Below, in pieces: positions 37,236-47,710 of a stretch of DNA of 64,000 bases (the stretch's first letter is position 1; each line of letters starts with the position of its first letter). This DNA comes from Phoronis australis (lineage: Eukaryota > Phoronida > Phoronidae). The notes beneath the pieces are model-generated. The model was not told where the DNA came from and made no database searches. It saw only the letters and a list, made by a program, of their open reading frames with translations. The stretch covers positions 200,167 through 264,166 of the forward strand of contig NMRA01000356.1 of assembly GCA_002633005.1 (NCBI GenBank), written 5' to 3'. Made by a program: the position numbers and the translations under genes.

Positions 37236-38026
37236 CTACCGGCAGCCGCAACCTTGTACCACCATATCCTGGTATTGTTTCAGAACGACTTTTCGGTCTT
37301 CGTCTAAATACAACATGGATATTGGACTCAAGTCAGTGGGCACGCAGCAAGCCTTGGGCACGGCTGACGGGTTGACAGAGTTCAATAATGTTTGCACTAT
37401 GGCATGATTAGTGGAATTGAGATGGTCTGCCAACGGGAACGGACAGTCCCCAGAACAGTAATAGGCATCATAGCCCTGTGGCGCAACGATCCAGTCATTC
37501 CAACCCACGTCGGCAAAGTCGACATGCAATGGGCGTCTACGGCATTGGTCCTTATGGTGTTTGCGTCTATTAGCAGTTTTCCTTCGATAACTTCTCTTAG
37601 TCCTTGGAGCGCGACCATCGTCGCTATACGCGACTAAAATTGGTTTGACACTAAATTCCGAGGAACGTTTTAAACGTAAGTGTTCCCGCGTTGTCTCGTG
37701 CACGTGAGTCCCATTGAGGCTTGTCATTTGAATGTGCACACCATAACTCTTGTGCGGACTTTTCCGCCATTTTTGAACTGCTGGATAAATGTCGAATGAT
37801 TGCCAGTCAGACTTGCGAACATTAACAACTCGCGTATCAAGAAGTCTTGTAATAGCTTCTCTCGTCCGACTAGCTGGTCGGACTATTTCGTGCACTTCAA
37901 GTCTGTATTTTTTCTGACCATTAGTGACTGGTAGTTGTTGTCTGCTTATCCGCAGCTCCGCTGCGGTGATTGTCTCGTGGTCCGGTATTGAAGATACATT
38001 AAACTGTAGAATTGTTTCGGGAAGAT
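37236..38026 (-). CDS. bmp2/4: BMP2/4, second coding exon (prodomain end and mature ligand)
   Basis: The exon opens after the acceptor TTCATTTTCAG (AG at 38028-38027) and ends with TAG at 37238-37236. Joined to the upstream exon it makes a 376-residue precursor, the usual BMP2/4 size; the junction completes an Asp codon giving DLPETILQF. Proprotein convertase site RTKR is at residues 255-258 (37604-37593). An upstream RLKR at 231-234 corresponds to the second (S2) site known in BMP4. The mature ligand is 118 residues: a basic, probably heparan-sulfate-binding start ([12 protein letters not shown]), then a TGF-beta cystine knot with all seven cysteines (275, 304, 308, 340, 341, 373, 375), the family signatures WNDWIVAP and [10 protein letters not shown] (N-glycan site at 317), and the end GCGCR. 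Known role: secreted dimeric ligand for type I/II serine-threonine kinase receptors and SMAD1/5, patterning the dorsoventral axis. Identity is certain; BMP2 versus BMP4 is not separable, as expected outside vertebrates. Confidence 0.98.
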
Positions 38027-38587
38027 CTGAAAATGAAGTTAATGTAAAATTAACATGTTTGAATTTTTTTAATGAAAATGTGAACGCAAAACTCTCATCA
38101 TCATCATCTAAAACCACCCGTTCCCTATTAGAGATGGTTGCACAATCAAATGCAGTTATTCCGAGCTTGATAGTTTGTGTATGTGTGCGTGCGTGCGTGC
38201 GTGCGTGCGTGTGTGTGTATGTGTGTACAGCTGAATACGTCGTCAGGATACTAAATCTGAGTGTGGGAGGATGAAGCTATTTACACGGCGAGAAAAATTA
38301 CAAACCAATCAAAGACACAATTGCGAATGCTGCATTTCAATTTTAATAGGTGCGAAATTGGCAAGATATGCCTAACGTTCGCTTGGTTGATACCTTGGGT
38401 AAAAACTAAATGGTTTATAAAGTGCAGTAAGACAGAAAATAACGAATAGGGACAGCAATATGCACTTACATGAGCGCTAAAATTAAAAAAAAATTGGTTA
38501 TCTTTTTGGGCATTTAAATTAGTTGTGTTGTAGGCCTATTTATGACCAAGCGCTTGTTACCAATCTTCATCCGATAAAATCACTTAC
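38027..38587 (-). other. BMP2/4 intron between coding exons
   Basis: A 561-bp phase 1 intron with consensus ends: donor ATTAG|GTAAGT at 38588/38587 and acceptor TTTTCAG at 38027. The position matches the conserved intron of BMP2/4 genes in other animals. It contains a TG/TGCG repeat. Confidence 0.93.
38174..38227. repeat. TG/TGCG microsatellite in BMP2/4 intron
   Basis: About six TGCG units flanked by TGTG runs. Alternating purine-pyrimidine, so potentially Z-DNA-forming and likely length-polymorphic. Confidence 0.95.
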
Positions 38588-38927
38588 CTAATGTAGGTTC
38601 TGAATGGAAACTGCGTACTGTATTGGCACTGGACGTCGCATATTTTTTCACTTTAAAATCGATATTATCCGGATCGTCAAGTTGTGCTTTGTATAAGTCC
38701 AACATATATTGTGGTATTGTTACTTTTCCACGCGGTTGTGGTCGACTTTTTAAACCAAACATTTTCAGCAAACTGGTTTCTAGGGCTTTCACAGTATCGT
38801 CCCCAGTTTCTTTACTATGCTTTCGGAGACTGTCTCTACTCTGTTTCGGCAACAGTGTTTGTGATATGGCAGACGACAGAACGCTAAATAACAGCAGAAC
38901 AGCTCTCATGAAACTAGCGACATTCAT
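38588..38927 (-). CDS. bmp2/4: BMP2/4, first coding exon (signal peptide and prodomain)
   Basis: ATG at 38927-38925 starts MNVASFMRAVLLLFSVLSS, a signal peptide of about 22 residues. A second in-frame ATG six codons on (MRAVLLLF) would also give one. The exon supplies 113 codons plus one base and ends at the donor GTAAGT. The prodomain shows family hallmarks: LLKMFGLKSRPQP, VTIPQYMLDLY and SANTVRSFHSE. A good acceptor (TTTCTTTGCAG) lies just 10 nt upstream of the ATG, so the 5'UTR must come almost entirely from an upstream noncoding exon, the standard arrangement of BMP2/4 genes. Antisense ORFs over this exon are shadows. Confidence 0.96.
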
Positions 38928-38937
38928 GGCTTGTGTA

Positions 38938-40519
38938 CTGCAAAGAAATACAAATACGGTATTACTTTAGTATTATAGCAGAACTTATTGGATTACTGAG
39001 ATTGACATGACAGCCTGAACGAGCATTGGAATAATTAAACACAAGAGGAGTCTCAAGCACACATTGAACAGCACAAAAGAATTATTTAAAGACTTAAGAA
39101 GAAACTGACAACTCAGTCTTGTTTGGTCTGCTCTCGAGTGGACAATATTTATCGACTGCTTTGTTTGAACGGCTATTAGAAATGTATACGAGCACTTTTC
39201 ATTTGTAAATCATCGATATTCGAGAATTTCCGACTGGCCGAGTAGAATGATTGCTAATCAATGGCAATCCAAATTAATCAAGTGCACGAGGTCGTACAAC
39301 AGCCTGTGCAGGTTTGGCTAAGGATAAGAGCAAGGGGGTTTGATTGGAAGTACTGACTTTACTTATTGTTGTGTAATATGCCGTACATTTAGTAATCGTG
39401 TTTTGTTAGTGTTGGGAAATAAAAGCAAACTTTTCGGCGTATCTCTGCACAGAAGATTGTTGACAATATCCGAGCTACGGCCCCGCTGTGACATTGAAGA
39501 CTGCCTAGTTCAGCAGTGTGGAACACCTGTGCTTGAATACGCCAAAACGTCGTGTACTTCAGTAAATGAGAAAATGTTCAGTGGCAAAAGATCGAGCATT
39601 TACCGCTTAAGATGTGTTACCGAAATTCCACATGCAATTTGATCAAGTCAATTCAGTGGGAAATTCATGTATAAAATCCCCTGTGAAAACCGCATTGAAA
39701 TACAAACCCGGTCGCCCGGTGTACGCACCCAAGTTATTCTTTTGTGATAAAATTGGCTTTGGAAGGAACACACTTAACTTCTTTTAACAGTAACTTTCCA
39801 TCTCAAAACATTGATAAATTTACACAACGGAATTCCCATTAAAGCTAATCTGAACCCAGCCTCGGGCTGTTTGCCGCCGATTGCATGCGAATTGGGTTTA
39901 AGGAATGAAAACACTCAACAGTTCGCTACAAAAGTACCATATCCACGTTGTGAGTCGAGCTCGGGAGACACGCGGCCGACGACTGATCCAAAGGAACATA
40001 GAAGAATCGCAAAGAAATTAATAAAGTCAAATCCGATAAGCCAGCGACATGAGCCAGAACTGGAATTTTTAGGGCTACAGCAAACTTGTTTTTGCCGAAA
40101 ACTCCCAGTTGGTGGAGACATCCGAGCGAGCCATTTAATATTCAGAGTGGCAGTAGGGCATCACCAGTGAGCAGTTCCAATCACGTTAATGTTTGGAAAT
40201 AACTCGTAGTAAGCTTAGCACACTACCGTGAATACCTCGGATAAACAATTCTATTCAGATTACGATAAGAAACACTGATAAGACTATCTTACCCATAAGT
40301 TCATATTCAAAGTTTGGCGTGTGTTTCCCGTCACCATCTTAACCACTCCAGTCGTGTAGCATGACTACTTGACACTAAATAGTTACAATAAGTGGAACGG
40401 TAGGTCAGAATCGAGGATTAGCACCTTATTTTGTGTTCTATTGTTGATGATAATCCCCACCGGCTTAAATGGGGACAGTCAAACAGACACCTGGGTAGAT
40501 AAATGCCAGAACTACTTAC
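38938..40519 (-). other. BMP2/4 first intron (inferred)
   Basis: Runs from an inferred donor ACG|GTAAGTAG (40519 leftward) to the acceptor TTTCTTTGCAG just before the start codon. Length 1582 bp. Two plus-strand ORFs inside (39340-39642, 39811-40170) resemble no family and are taken as chance, though 39811-40170 is unusually long at 119 codons. Confidence 0.55.
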
Positions 40520-40822
40520 CGTTTATTTGGCTCGCTGTATGAGCCACAACAGTAAACTCCGAAGGTGGGTACTAGTTAAACAAAAACTTGTTTTCCACAC
40601 ACAGGCACTGGAATTTGTAACAAATGTCCTCCCTCCAAAGAAAACATGTTGCTTGTCCATAAAATGTCTTCACATAGTAGTGGCCATTAATTAGATATAC
40701 TCAAAACGGGTTGAACAAATTGCTAACTTGTTGAGATCAAATCGAATTAAAATCCACAGACGTTTCCTTGCATTCCCCTTGTGACGAATTAGTCTCTTAC
40801 GCACTGATTGTTTGAATACTGT
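40520..40822 (-). other. BMP2/4 noncoding 5' exon (inferred)
   Basis: Bounded by a consensus Inr (TCACAGT, A at 40822) 30 bp after a TATA box and by a strong donor, GGTAAGTAG, at 40520/40519. The roughly 303-nt exon would join to the 10-nt leader before the ATG. Inferred from signals only, but promoter elements, TSS spacing and donor all agree. Confidence 0.5.
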
Positions 40823-40930
40823 GATGGGCTACACACACGACTAATTTATATACGATGGATGTGACTTAGCTTTGCTCATGAGACGGTGTATATTGGCTTT
40901 TGTATGAATCAGAGCTCCTGATTGGTTGAG
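40822..40930 (-). promoter_or_regulatory. core promoter of BMP2/4: Inr, TATA box, two CCAAT boxes
   Basis: On the minus strand: TATATAAAT at 40852-40844; Inr TCACAGT with A at 40822 (30 bp from the first T of the TATA box); CCAAT at 40896-40892 (about -72) and again at 40925-40921 (about -101). The spacing is textbook for a focused TATA promoter. No other TATA with this support was noticed between here and the start codon. An alternative upstream start cannot be excluded. Confidence 0.55.
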
Positions 40931-42690
40931 ACGCCAGCAAAGTCTAACAGCATTCGTGGCTATCGTACCCTGAGCTTACAGTCTCCCCCTAGTGGTAAGA
41001 TAACAAACTGGAAGTACACGTTTCGTCGCATTTTTGGTCGCCTCGGTCACAAATTGTAATTAGTTGACATTTTATGTCAACACGAGAAACACAAATACAA
41101 ACCACGTGTCTTGAATGCATAGATCTATTAAGTTATCTAAACTTGGAATTCATGAAACTCCTAAGCCAAAAATGTGGAATGAAATTTGTACCTTATTCAC
41201 ACGAACTTCCATATAAGAAACCAAAGAGTATTTTTGAGTTATGCATGCATGTCTGGTAATTTTCATAGTCTGGACATGTTTTTCATTAAAATCTCACTGG
41301 TAATTGTACAATCACTTGATTAACTACAAGTGATAAAAAATAGAAATCCTCGCTGTATTGAAACCAGCCACAGGAAACGATCAAGTCGTAATAACGCAAA
41401 CTGTCAATCAGTACGATATCAAGATAGAAATTATCTTGTCTTAGACATTGTTGAAATTGATGAGGATGATTTTGACAGGATATTGGGCATGTTGACAACC
41501 CAATGATTTCTTAGCGTTTTTTTCATTTTCATGCATCGATACCTGTGTTAAACTTGCATTTCGCCCTGCTTATTTGGCTGAAAAACCAAAATCGAATTAG
41601 GCCTTTTAGTCTGCGATTGGACTCTACTTCCGTAACCAAGTCACGACACCGATATATGAATGCGTACATGCCCCATTTTCAAATTCAGAATTTTAGGGCT
41701 GACAAATCTCAATAAACTCACGTTTTCTTGAGTCGCTGATAGTTTCGATGTTCTTGTTAAAAGGCGAGTGGTTGATGTCTCCTTTTATCTTGTGACTCAT
41801 TCCGCCTTCCGTTTATAATTATTAGTGTCACACCGATTTTTATGAAAAACTATTAATCGCTCCACGAAAAAAATAACATTGTCAAGTTCGTATTTTTTAT
41901 TTAAACATTAACTTGGTGTTGATGTTACATTTCACAGCCTGAATAATGCCTTTATTAAGAATGCGTTTAACATCAGGTTTTGCTTCCTCAGTAATACACC
42001 TACTACGGCAAACATTTTGATTTCCTTGGAGATCTTATGTTTCATAGCGACGTTGGAAAATACTTACACGGTAAATAAAGCGATCTAATACCCCACTAAT
42101 AAGGAACGAAATGTCTTGTCAATAATTTATCTACATCATCGGTTTCACGTGTTTTTGAATGACTGGATATGTGCTTTATCAACTGGTTATTACCCTGCCA
42201 CATCCGCCTCAAAATAGTAGGCGCGTAATTAAGAGTACAATTTTTCACTTGCATTTAATAAGAAAAAATATCTCTGTCGTAGGAGGAACCGTCAGTGAAG
42301 CCTTTTCCAGGAAATCGAATTTGATGCAATCGCACGTGATGTTTGCTTTTAAGGTAAGAAAGCATAAGACTTGTCTTTCAACACTTTTGGTTGGCAAGAA
42401 CATTGAATGACGTCTTCGCATAAAAGCCAACGATTTATTGGACTTGAATAATCAAAATTGGATGTCAGCTTTTTGAAATGCATAACGTTAAAACTGAGAT
42501 ACTTTGATAAATATTTTTCTTTAGTTGTAGAATCTTGCGAACGCCGACAGTCAAATCGGCATGTTTATTGATATCAAAGACCTGCTTTCTAAATAGCATA
42601 CCTACTAATATGATTAAACAAACAAATTTGGTTTGCTATTTAAATACCTAGTTTTGACAACACCTAATCCAAAACAACAGTCAATCAATC
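40931..42690. other. BMP2/4 proximal upstream region
   Basis: AT-rich, CpG-normal, with short ORFs that lack family resemblance. No repeats of note. It presumably holds regulatory DNA but no cluster as dense as the two listed below. Confidence 0.4.
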
Positions 42691-42980
42691 CTCGCCTAAT
42701 TACCAGTCAGAGTAGACAATGGCTACCTCTCCACATAATACAAATGATCTAATTTTTTGTCATACGATCAATTTGTAATTAACCCGTACGCAGGAATGGT
42801 CGAAGTATCACGTGACTGTCATTGAATCTTTTTCTAATTACCGTATGTTTACCTTTATAGCATTCTTTGTCTATTCATTGTCTCGTAATTAGTCATTGAT
42901 TGTAATAACAGGTGTTTGTATGTTAATGAAGAGATGTTAATTACCAAAAAGTGGCGTGATAATAAGTAATTTGCATAGTC
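42691..42980. promoter_or_regulatory. candidate cis-regulatory module 1 (homeodomain, POU, SOX, Fox sites)
   Basis: Five TAATTA sites at 42697, 42776, 42835, 42886 and 42938 within 250 bp. A perfect POU octamer (ATTTGCAT, 42969-42976), CTTTGT and CATTGT SOX-type sites near 42865-42883 and a TGTTTAC forkhead-type site near 42847 also occur, with TAATCC just outside at 42665. It is about 2 kb upstream of the inferred BMP2/4 start. Mixed site types in a short span suggest an enhancer; function is inference. Confidence 0.35.
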
Positions 42981-44512
42981 AATGTGCAGGTATGAAAAAC
43001 GATTGCCAGTTTTGATGAAGGTATGAGGCGTCTACTTCGTCTTGTTATGATTCAGTCTTCCTCATGAGGCGCAATAAACACACGTCTTGTGTCAAAACAC
43101 TGAGGACATTTACCGTTACAACAGCAGTCTCATCTTGCTCCTTTTTCACATTAGAAATGTCTTCAAGAGTCAGAAAGAACTGACCGGTCTGACAATTCGT
43201 TACTACTTCACACCAATCTCTCATTTAGTAGCTTGTAACGCTGTGTAAGTTTCAGCCGCCCATGAAGTAAAGCCGTCAGCCGATGGGACTTTCAGGCGTT
43301 CTGTTAAAACCAAACACAGAATACGAACGCGATGACTATGCTTTGGGAGGTCAGATTCTCTTGTGAAGAAAGTTGCTTTTTGACACGAGAGCTATACCTT
43401 CATGTTTGTTGAAACGTGAGTAGAAATGTTGTGAATGATTTATAATTACATCAATATGCCATTTAAATCCGCTGATACCTTCAGTTGTAAGCTATTTTTG
43501 ATTTCTTCAAAAGTCACGGTAGTATAGGAACGTGCGTACGCATCCCGTTTTCACAAACTCAAAACTTTAAACAAGCGTGGGATTTTGTGGCTTAAACAAT
43601 TTGATTTACAGTGGGTTCATTTTACAAAATAAACTAAATACACCAATAATAATGGCATAAAACAACCAAACTTTTTACTTGTATCCTTTCAACAGATTTA
43701 CTTATGAAACGTAGTTATGCCATCTGGAATGATAACGAGGAATTGTTTCCAACCCACTTAGCAATGGATATTTAAGAGACGCGAACACTATTACTGAAAA
43801 TTATACGCGTTTTACGAGACACATTTAAGCCTGGAAACGGAATTTAATACATCCCCTTTGCTTACTTGGGCCCGGATGTTGTCATACCAGAAGCAGGTCT
43901 TTTAAACACCTGTCTGTGTGCATTATTTCTGTTAAATTGGCCATGACACTAAAAGAAACCATTCGCTTGTCAAAAGACTTTAATGTCGAGCTACCTAAAT
44001 ATTACCCAAGGAATTTAAACTCAAGCAACACCGTGAGAACCGGATACGGAAATAGGACAGAGCTAACTGTACAATTCTGTCATAAGCTGTACAGAAGACG
44101 ATGATTGTATTTCATGTTATCTCTATCGTTTTGGTGACGACGGAAATGCTGTAGTAAATTCTGTAGTTAGAGGAGACATCTGTTAGTTTGAATCTTAAAC
44201 ATTTAAGAGAAGCGTGAATAATTGTTAGGGAAAACAACTGTGGAAGTGTTCGGACAACTTTTTTTCAAACTCAATCTTCTTGGTGCTGAGGTCTCTAAGG
44301 TCGCGGCTGCGGTCAACAAGTACATTTTACACTTTCTGCGAATCTAATTCATAAACAAAGCGACATCAATAACAGAATATTTAACGGCCCTCATTTGATG
44401 ACCTTGACTAATGACCAAACAACAAATATTCGTGTATTAGAACAATAAACTTCGTAACTTCATGCGATTCACTGTAAGCTGTTATGAAATCAGACAAATG
44501 TAATTGATGACT

Positions 44513-44833
44513 TTAAAATGCAGCAAAGCAGGAGAGCGCAGGTCGTAAAATGTAGCAAAGCAGGAGAGAGAGCAGGTCGTAAAATACACGTTGTTTTTGG
44601 GTTGGTATTTGATAATGTACGTGTTTTCTTGTCATCACTCTCCATCTACATGAGAGTGACATGCCTGCAGAATGTCTCTTTATAAATTGTTCACGTGCCG
44701 TCTTTATACACTGCAGAAAATCTCGCGGTACTCGCCGTGGGTCTCCCTGTGCCGCCTCCGTATTAATGCACCAGCTAACGAGGTTTCTACCTGTGTCGTT
44801 TTGCTTTGAAGTTTCGAATGTTCTAGTCTCCAT
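44513..44833 (-). CDS. unassigned ORF with nearby CRE and E-box
   Basis: Genuine ATG at 44833 with G at -3 and +4. 106 codons beginning METRTFETSKQNDTG to a stop at 44513. Directly upstream (minus sense) lie TGACGTCA (44856-44863) and CACGTG (44844-44849), 10-30 bp from the ATG, which is unusually close for a promoter. The last 25 codons run through a 35-bp direct repeat (44516-44583). No family recognised. It may be a small gene, a first exon, or chance. Confidence 0.22.
   Translation of the reverse strand: METRTFETSKQNDTGRNLVSWCINTEAAQGDPRRVPRDFLQCIKTAREQFIKRHSAGMSLSCRWRVMTRKHVHYQIPTQKQRVFYDLLSLLLCYILRPALSCFAAF
44516..44583. repeat. tandem duplication, about 35 bp
   Basis: Two copies of a unit containing GCAAAGCAGGAGAG and GCAGGTCGTAAAAT. 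Confidence 0.85.
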
Positions 44834-44888
44834 TTCCCAAGAGCACGTGGAACAATGACGTCACAGTTGGTGCGTCTCTTTCCCCAAC

Positions 44889-45377
44889 TAATTAATCGCT
44901 AATTAATACATAATCGTTCCTTAATTATGTTCAAGGAAAAACGGATCAAAACTTAAATATGTGAATGAGGCGGTAATTAGCCCATTGACTCAAGACTTAA
45001 TGAGTTAATTATATATCAGAAATCTGTAGACAACAATGTTGTGTAAGTAATTAGCTTTGACCGGACAAACAAAAATGAAGTCGTCAATAAGATACCCGTA
45101 TGGAATTATCATTGATTTGCGATGTATCGTAATCAATCACCGATACAAAACAGCCGCCTCACAATTGAAAGGTTATCTTAAATAATCAATCATATCTTGC
45201 TTAATTACCTTAATTAAGCATTGTTATTAATTAAACCTTGCGTAAAAGATTTAACAATCGGGGCGAATTAAAATTTTGACTTTGATTGGTGTAAACCTAA
45301 TAATTTCTAATTATGCTAATATTGATTGCAATTAGAATACTAATTAATTTCTATTCATTTAATTAACCTTCTAATTA
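44889..45377. promoter_or_regulatory. candidate cis-regulatory module 2: dense TAATTA cluster
   Basis: Thirteen TAATTA hexamers in 489 bp, starting at 44889, 44900, 44922, 44974, 45006, 45048, 45202, 45211, 45228, 45308, 45341, 45360 and 45372. Chance expectation at about 65% AT is near 0.6. TAATTA is the palindromic core for Antp/Q50-class homeodomains and allows dimer binding by paired-class proteins. Several sites extend to TTAATTA or TAATTAG. The cluster is 4.1-4.6 kb upstream of the BMP2/4 start and is not a simple repeat. Enhancer function is inference. Confidence 0.45.
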
Positions 45378-47070
45378 GACGTGAAAATGTTCATCGATTC
45401 TGACCTAAATATCACTGCACTAAAAGGCCCAATTGATCGAATGAAAATCAAGGTAAATCTTATACCATAAAGTGCTACACAGATGCCTCGGAAAACTGCA
45501 TTGTGGGAGCCACGTGTTACGAGTGATATAAATACACAATAATGGAGTATATTTTTAAGTTACGAATCATGCATTTTGAACTTTGAAAGGCTACATAAAT
45601 TTTCTACACGAACAGAATAAATCAAACGATGAACTCTTTTGATCTGACGAAATTATGTTTGTAGTTAAAAAGAGTTGAGTATTTCGGCGTTGACATTATA
45701 TTTCTCGCATTAATTTAAACAAAATGATCTCTTCGCACATTCAACCATCCACACTGATGAAATGATTGCCTATTGATAATCATACCGTCTGAATTGCAAC
45801 ACTTGCAGTATATCAGCAGCGAAACATGATGAAACGTGGTGTAATGCTTACTTTAAACAAACTCTAAATGAAACTTTTCTGCAAACAATCTGAAGTTAAC
45901 TGAACCAAACGTCGTGAATATGTTGAAACAAAACGGATTTACCATCTCTGTTGTAATTTGGTGCGTTTTTGCACTAAAGGAATAAAAAAAGTCAGGGGTA
46001 AGAAGACAGTTTCGGACCATTTAATTTTGAAACACCTAGTGAAAAGTTATGGAGATTGGAAAACGTATCCTGATAAGTACATGCGTTCTTACTATACCGC
46101 AGTACACGGTAGACATTTGTGTTATGGAAACCGCAAGATTCAATAGAGGAGACCATTTTGATTCTGGACAGAATTAATCTGATTTCAGTGGTGTTCCATT
46201 ACATTTTGAGGCTCGTTCAATTGATTTTCTGTCGTAGAGTCGACAGCTCTGTGACTGCGATTTGGCTGAAGACTTGAGCGAAGACGATTTATCTATGTTT
46301 GTCGCAGACCAGTCGACTCGCCAGTGACCGAGTTCTTATCAGAACTATTGTCTGGCTGGACCGTTTTGATTAGCAAATTCAACGAAACTCGTACGAAAGC
46401 AAAAAAAAACAGAAATAGCCACCAATTAAACAATATTTTATCAAAATTAAGACGTCTTGTCTTTGTAAAAAATATGTGTTAATATTGTGGCGCGGCAGAA
46501 GGCAACATTGTGCCGATAGTGTTGTAGGCCTACATGGTTGACGAAGTGTTCAAAACAATGCTACAGACGATACGACATGATTTGGCGCAAAAATATTGAC
46601 TCAGTATCGTCTGCTCTGAGTACTAGCGTACGTGTCACGAAGCGTTCAAATAGTCCCTAAAGATTTGGCGCTACTGGCATTACGAAACGTTTACTTATCA
46701 AGTGTTACCTAGCAGACAATGTGATTTCGATAGTCTACACCAGGGCGTCAAAGAATGGAATAAAGAAGGGCAGTACATCAAATTATAGCAGCATATGGAC
46801 AATGTAAACAGATATTTATCGAAAACAAAAAGTATGAATCATAGCAAAATCAGGTGCCTTCGACTATTATGAAATCGAAAAAATGACTAACACCGATGAA
46901 TTGCATCTCTTGATTGACAAAAGGACACCAAGTGCAAATGAAAGAATTATCTATTTAATTCAATTATTCTGCAGCAGAACTTTTTAAGACGGATTATGAG
47001 AAATGTTTTAAGCCCCACTCCAGCGGTTAGGTCAAGGTCAAAACTTCTAACTTCACCTGGAAATGTTTTC
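45378..47070. other. gene-free stretch upstream of BMP2/4
   Basis: Only short ORFs. One at 45958-46146 begins at a non-ATG codon and has no family. No dense motif cluster or repeat until 47071. Confidence 0.4.
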
Positions 47071-47250
47071 GATGTTCTACACAGTACAGCCTATATTTTC
47101 GATGTTCTACACAGTACAGCCTATACTTTCGATGTTCTACACAGTACAACCTATATTTTCGATGTTCTACACAGTACAACCTATATTTTCGATGTTCTAC
47201 ACAGTACAGCTTATATTTTCGATGTTCTACACAGTACAGCCTATATTTTA
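47071..47250. repeat. 30-bp tandem array, 6 copies
   Basis: Six units starting GATGTTCTACACAGTACA at 47071, 47101, 47131, 47161, 47191 and 47221, differing at one or two positions. Because 30 is a multiple of three, ORFs run through it on both strands with a 10-residue period. These are by-products, not genes. Confidence 0.97.
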
Positions 47251-47349
47251 ATTGCGTGGGACTGATCGGAACTGTCCCATCAAAACTGTATATTTCTTTC
47301 AGAAGAACCTTGTTATGCATGGACGTTAAATGTTTCCCACTAAGACTTC

Positions 47350-47710
47350 TTTAAAGCCATACACGCGTTCCGTTATAAACACGCGTTCCGTTATAAACAC
47401 GCGTTCTGTTCGTCCAAGAAGCGAACTTTTTATTTAGATTACTCACCGCTATAAAATTAGCAATAACTTTTTCACTACTCAATTGGGAAATGATTTCTGG
47501 TCTGCAAAAAACTGACAGTTCGTTTTTCGTTGACACTATGCTCGGCACACAGAATGACACGCCGTGACACGCCAATTTTCAATACCTGAAATCACCTCCA
47601 CTTTGACTGAGGAGCAATTCGAAACCAATTTATTACGGTAATGACTAGTCCAAATCAAAATTTCGGATTTGTGATGGAAAACGAGCTTGGTTTAGAGCTT
47701 TCAGCACACT
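47350..47710. mobile_element. MITE-like foldback repeat A, near full-length copy
   Basis: Collinear with 21310-21640 (CTGACAGTTCGTT, AATGACACGCCGTGACA, CCTGAAATCACC, AATTCGAAACCAATTT). Its left arm GCGAACTTTTTATTTAGATT pairs imperfectly with the right arm around 47640-47680. A small 18-bp tandem (CACGCGTTCCGTTATAAA, 2.8 copies, 47362-47411) sits at its left edge. No transposase. Confidence 0.6.

Noticed and set aside
37145-38970. Plus-strand ORFs opposite BMP2/4 (37145-37375, 37392-37637, 37924-38274, 38623-38970)
   Set aside because: Antisense shadows of well-supported coding exons; no family resemblance.
46996-47320. Overlapping ORFs of 60-97 codons on both strands with a 10-residue period
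   Set aside because: They exist only because a 30-bp tandem unit lacks stops; no flanking coding signal.
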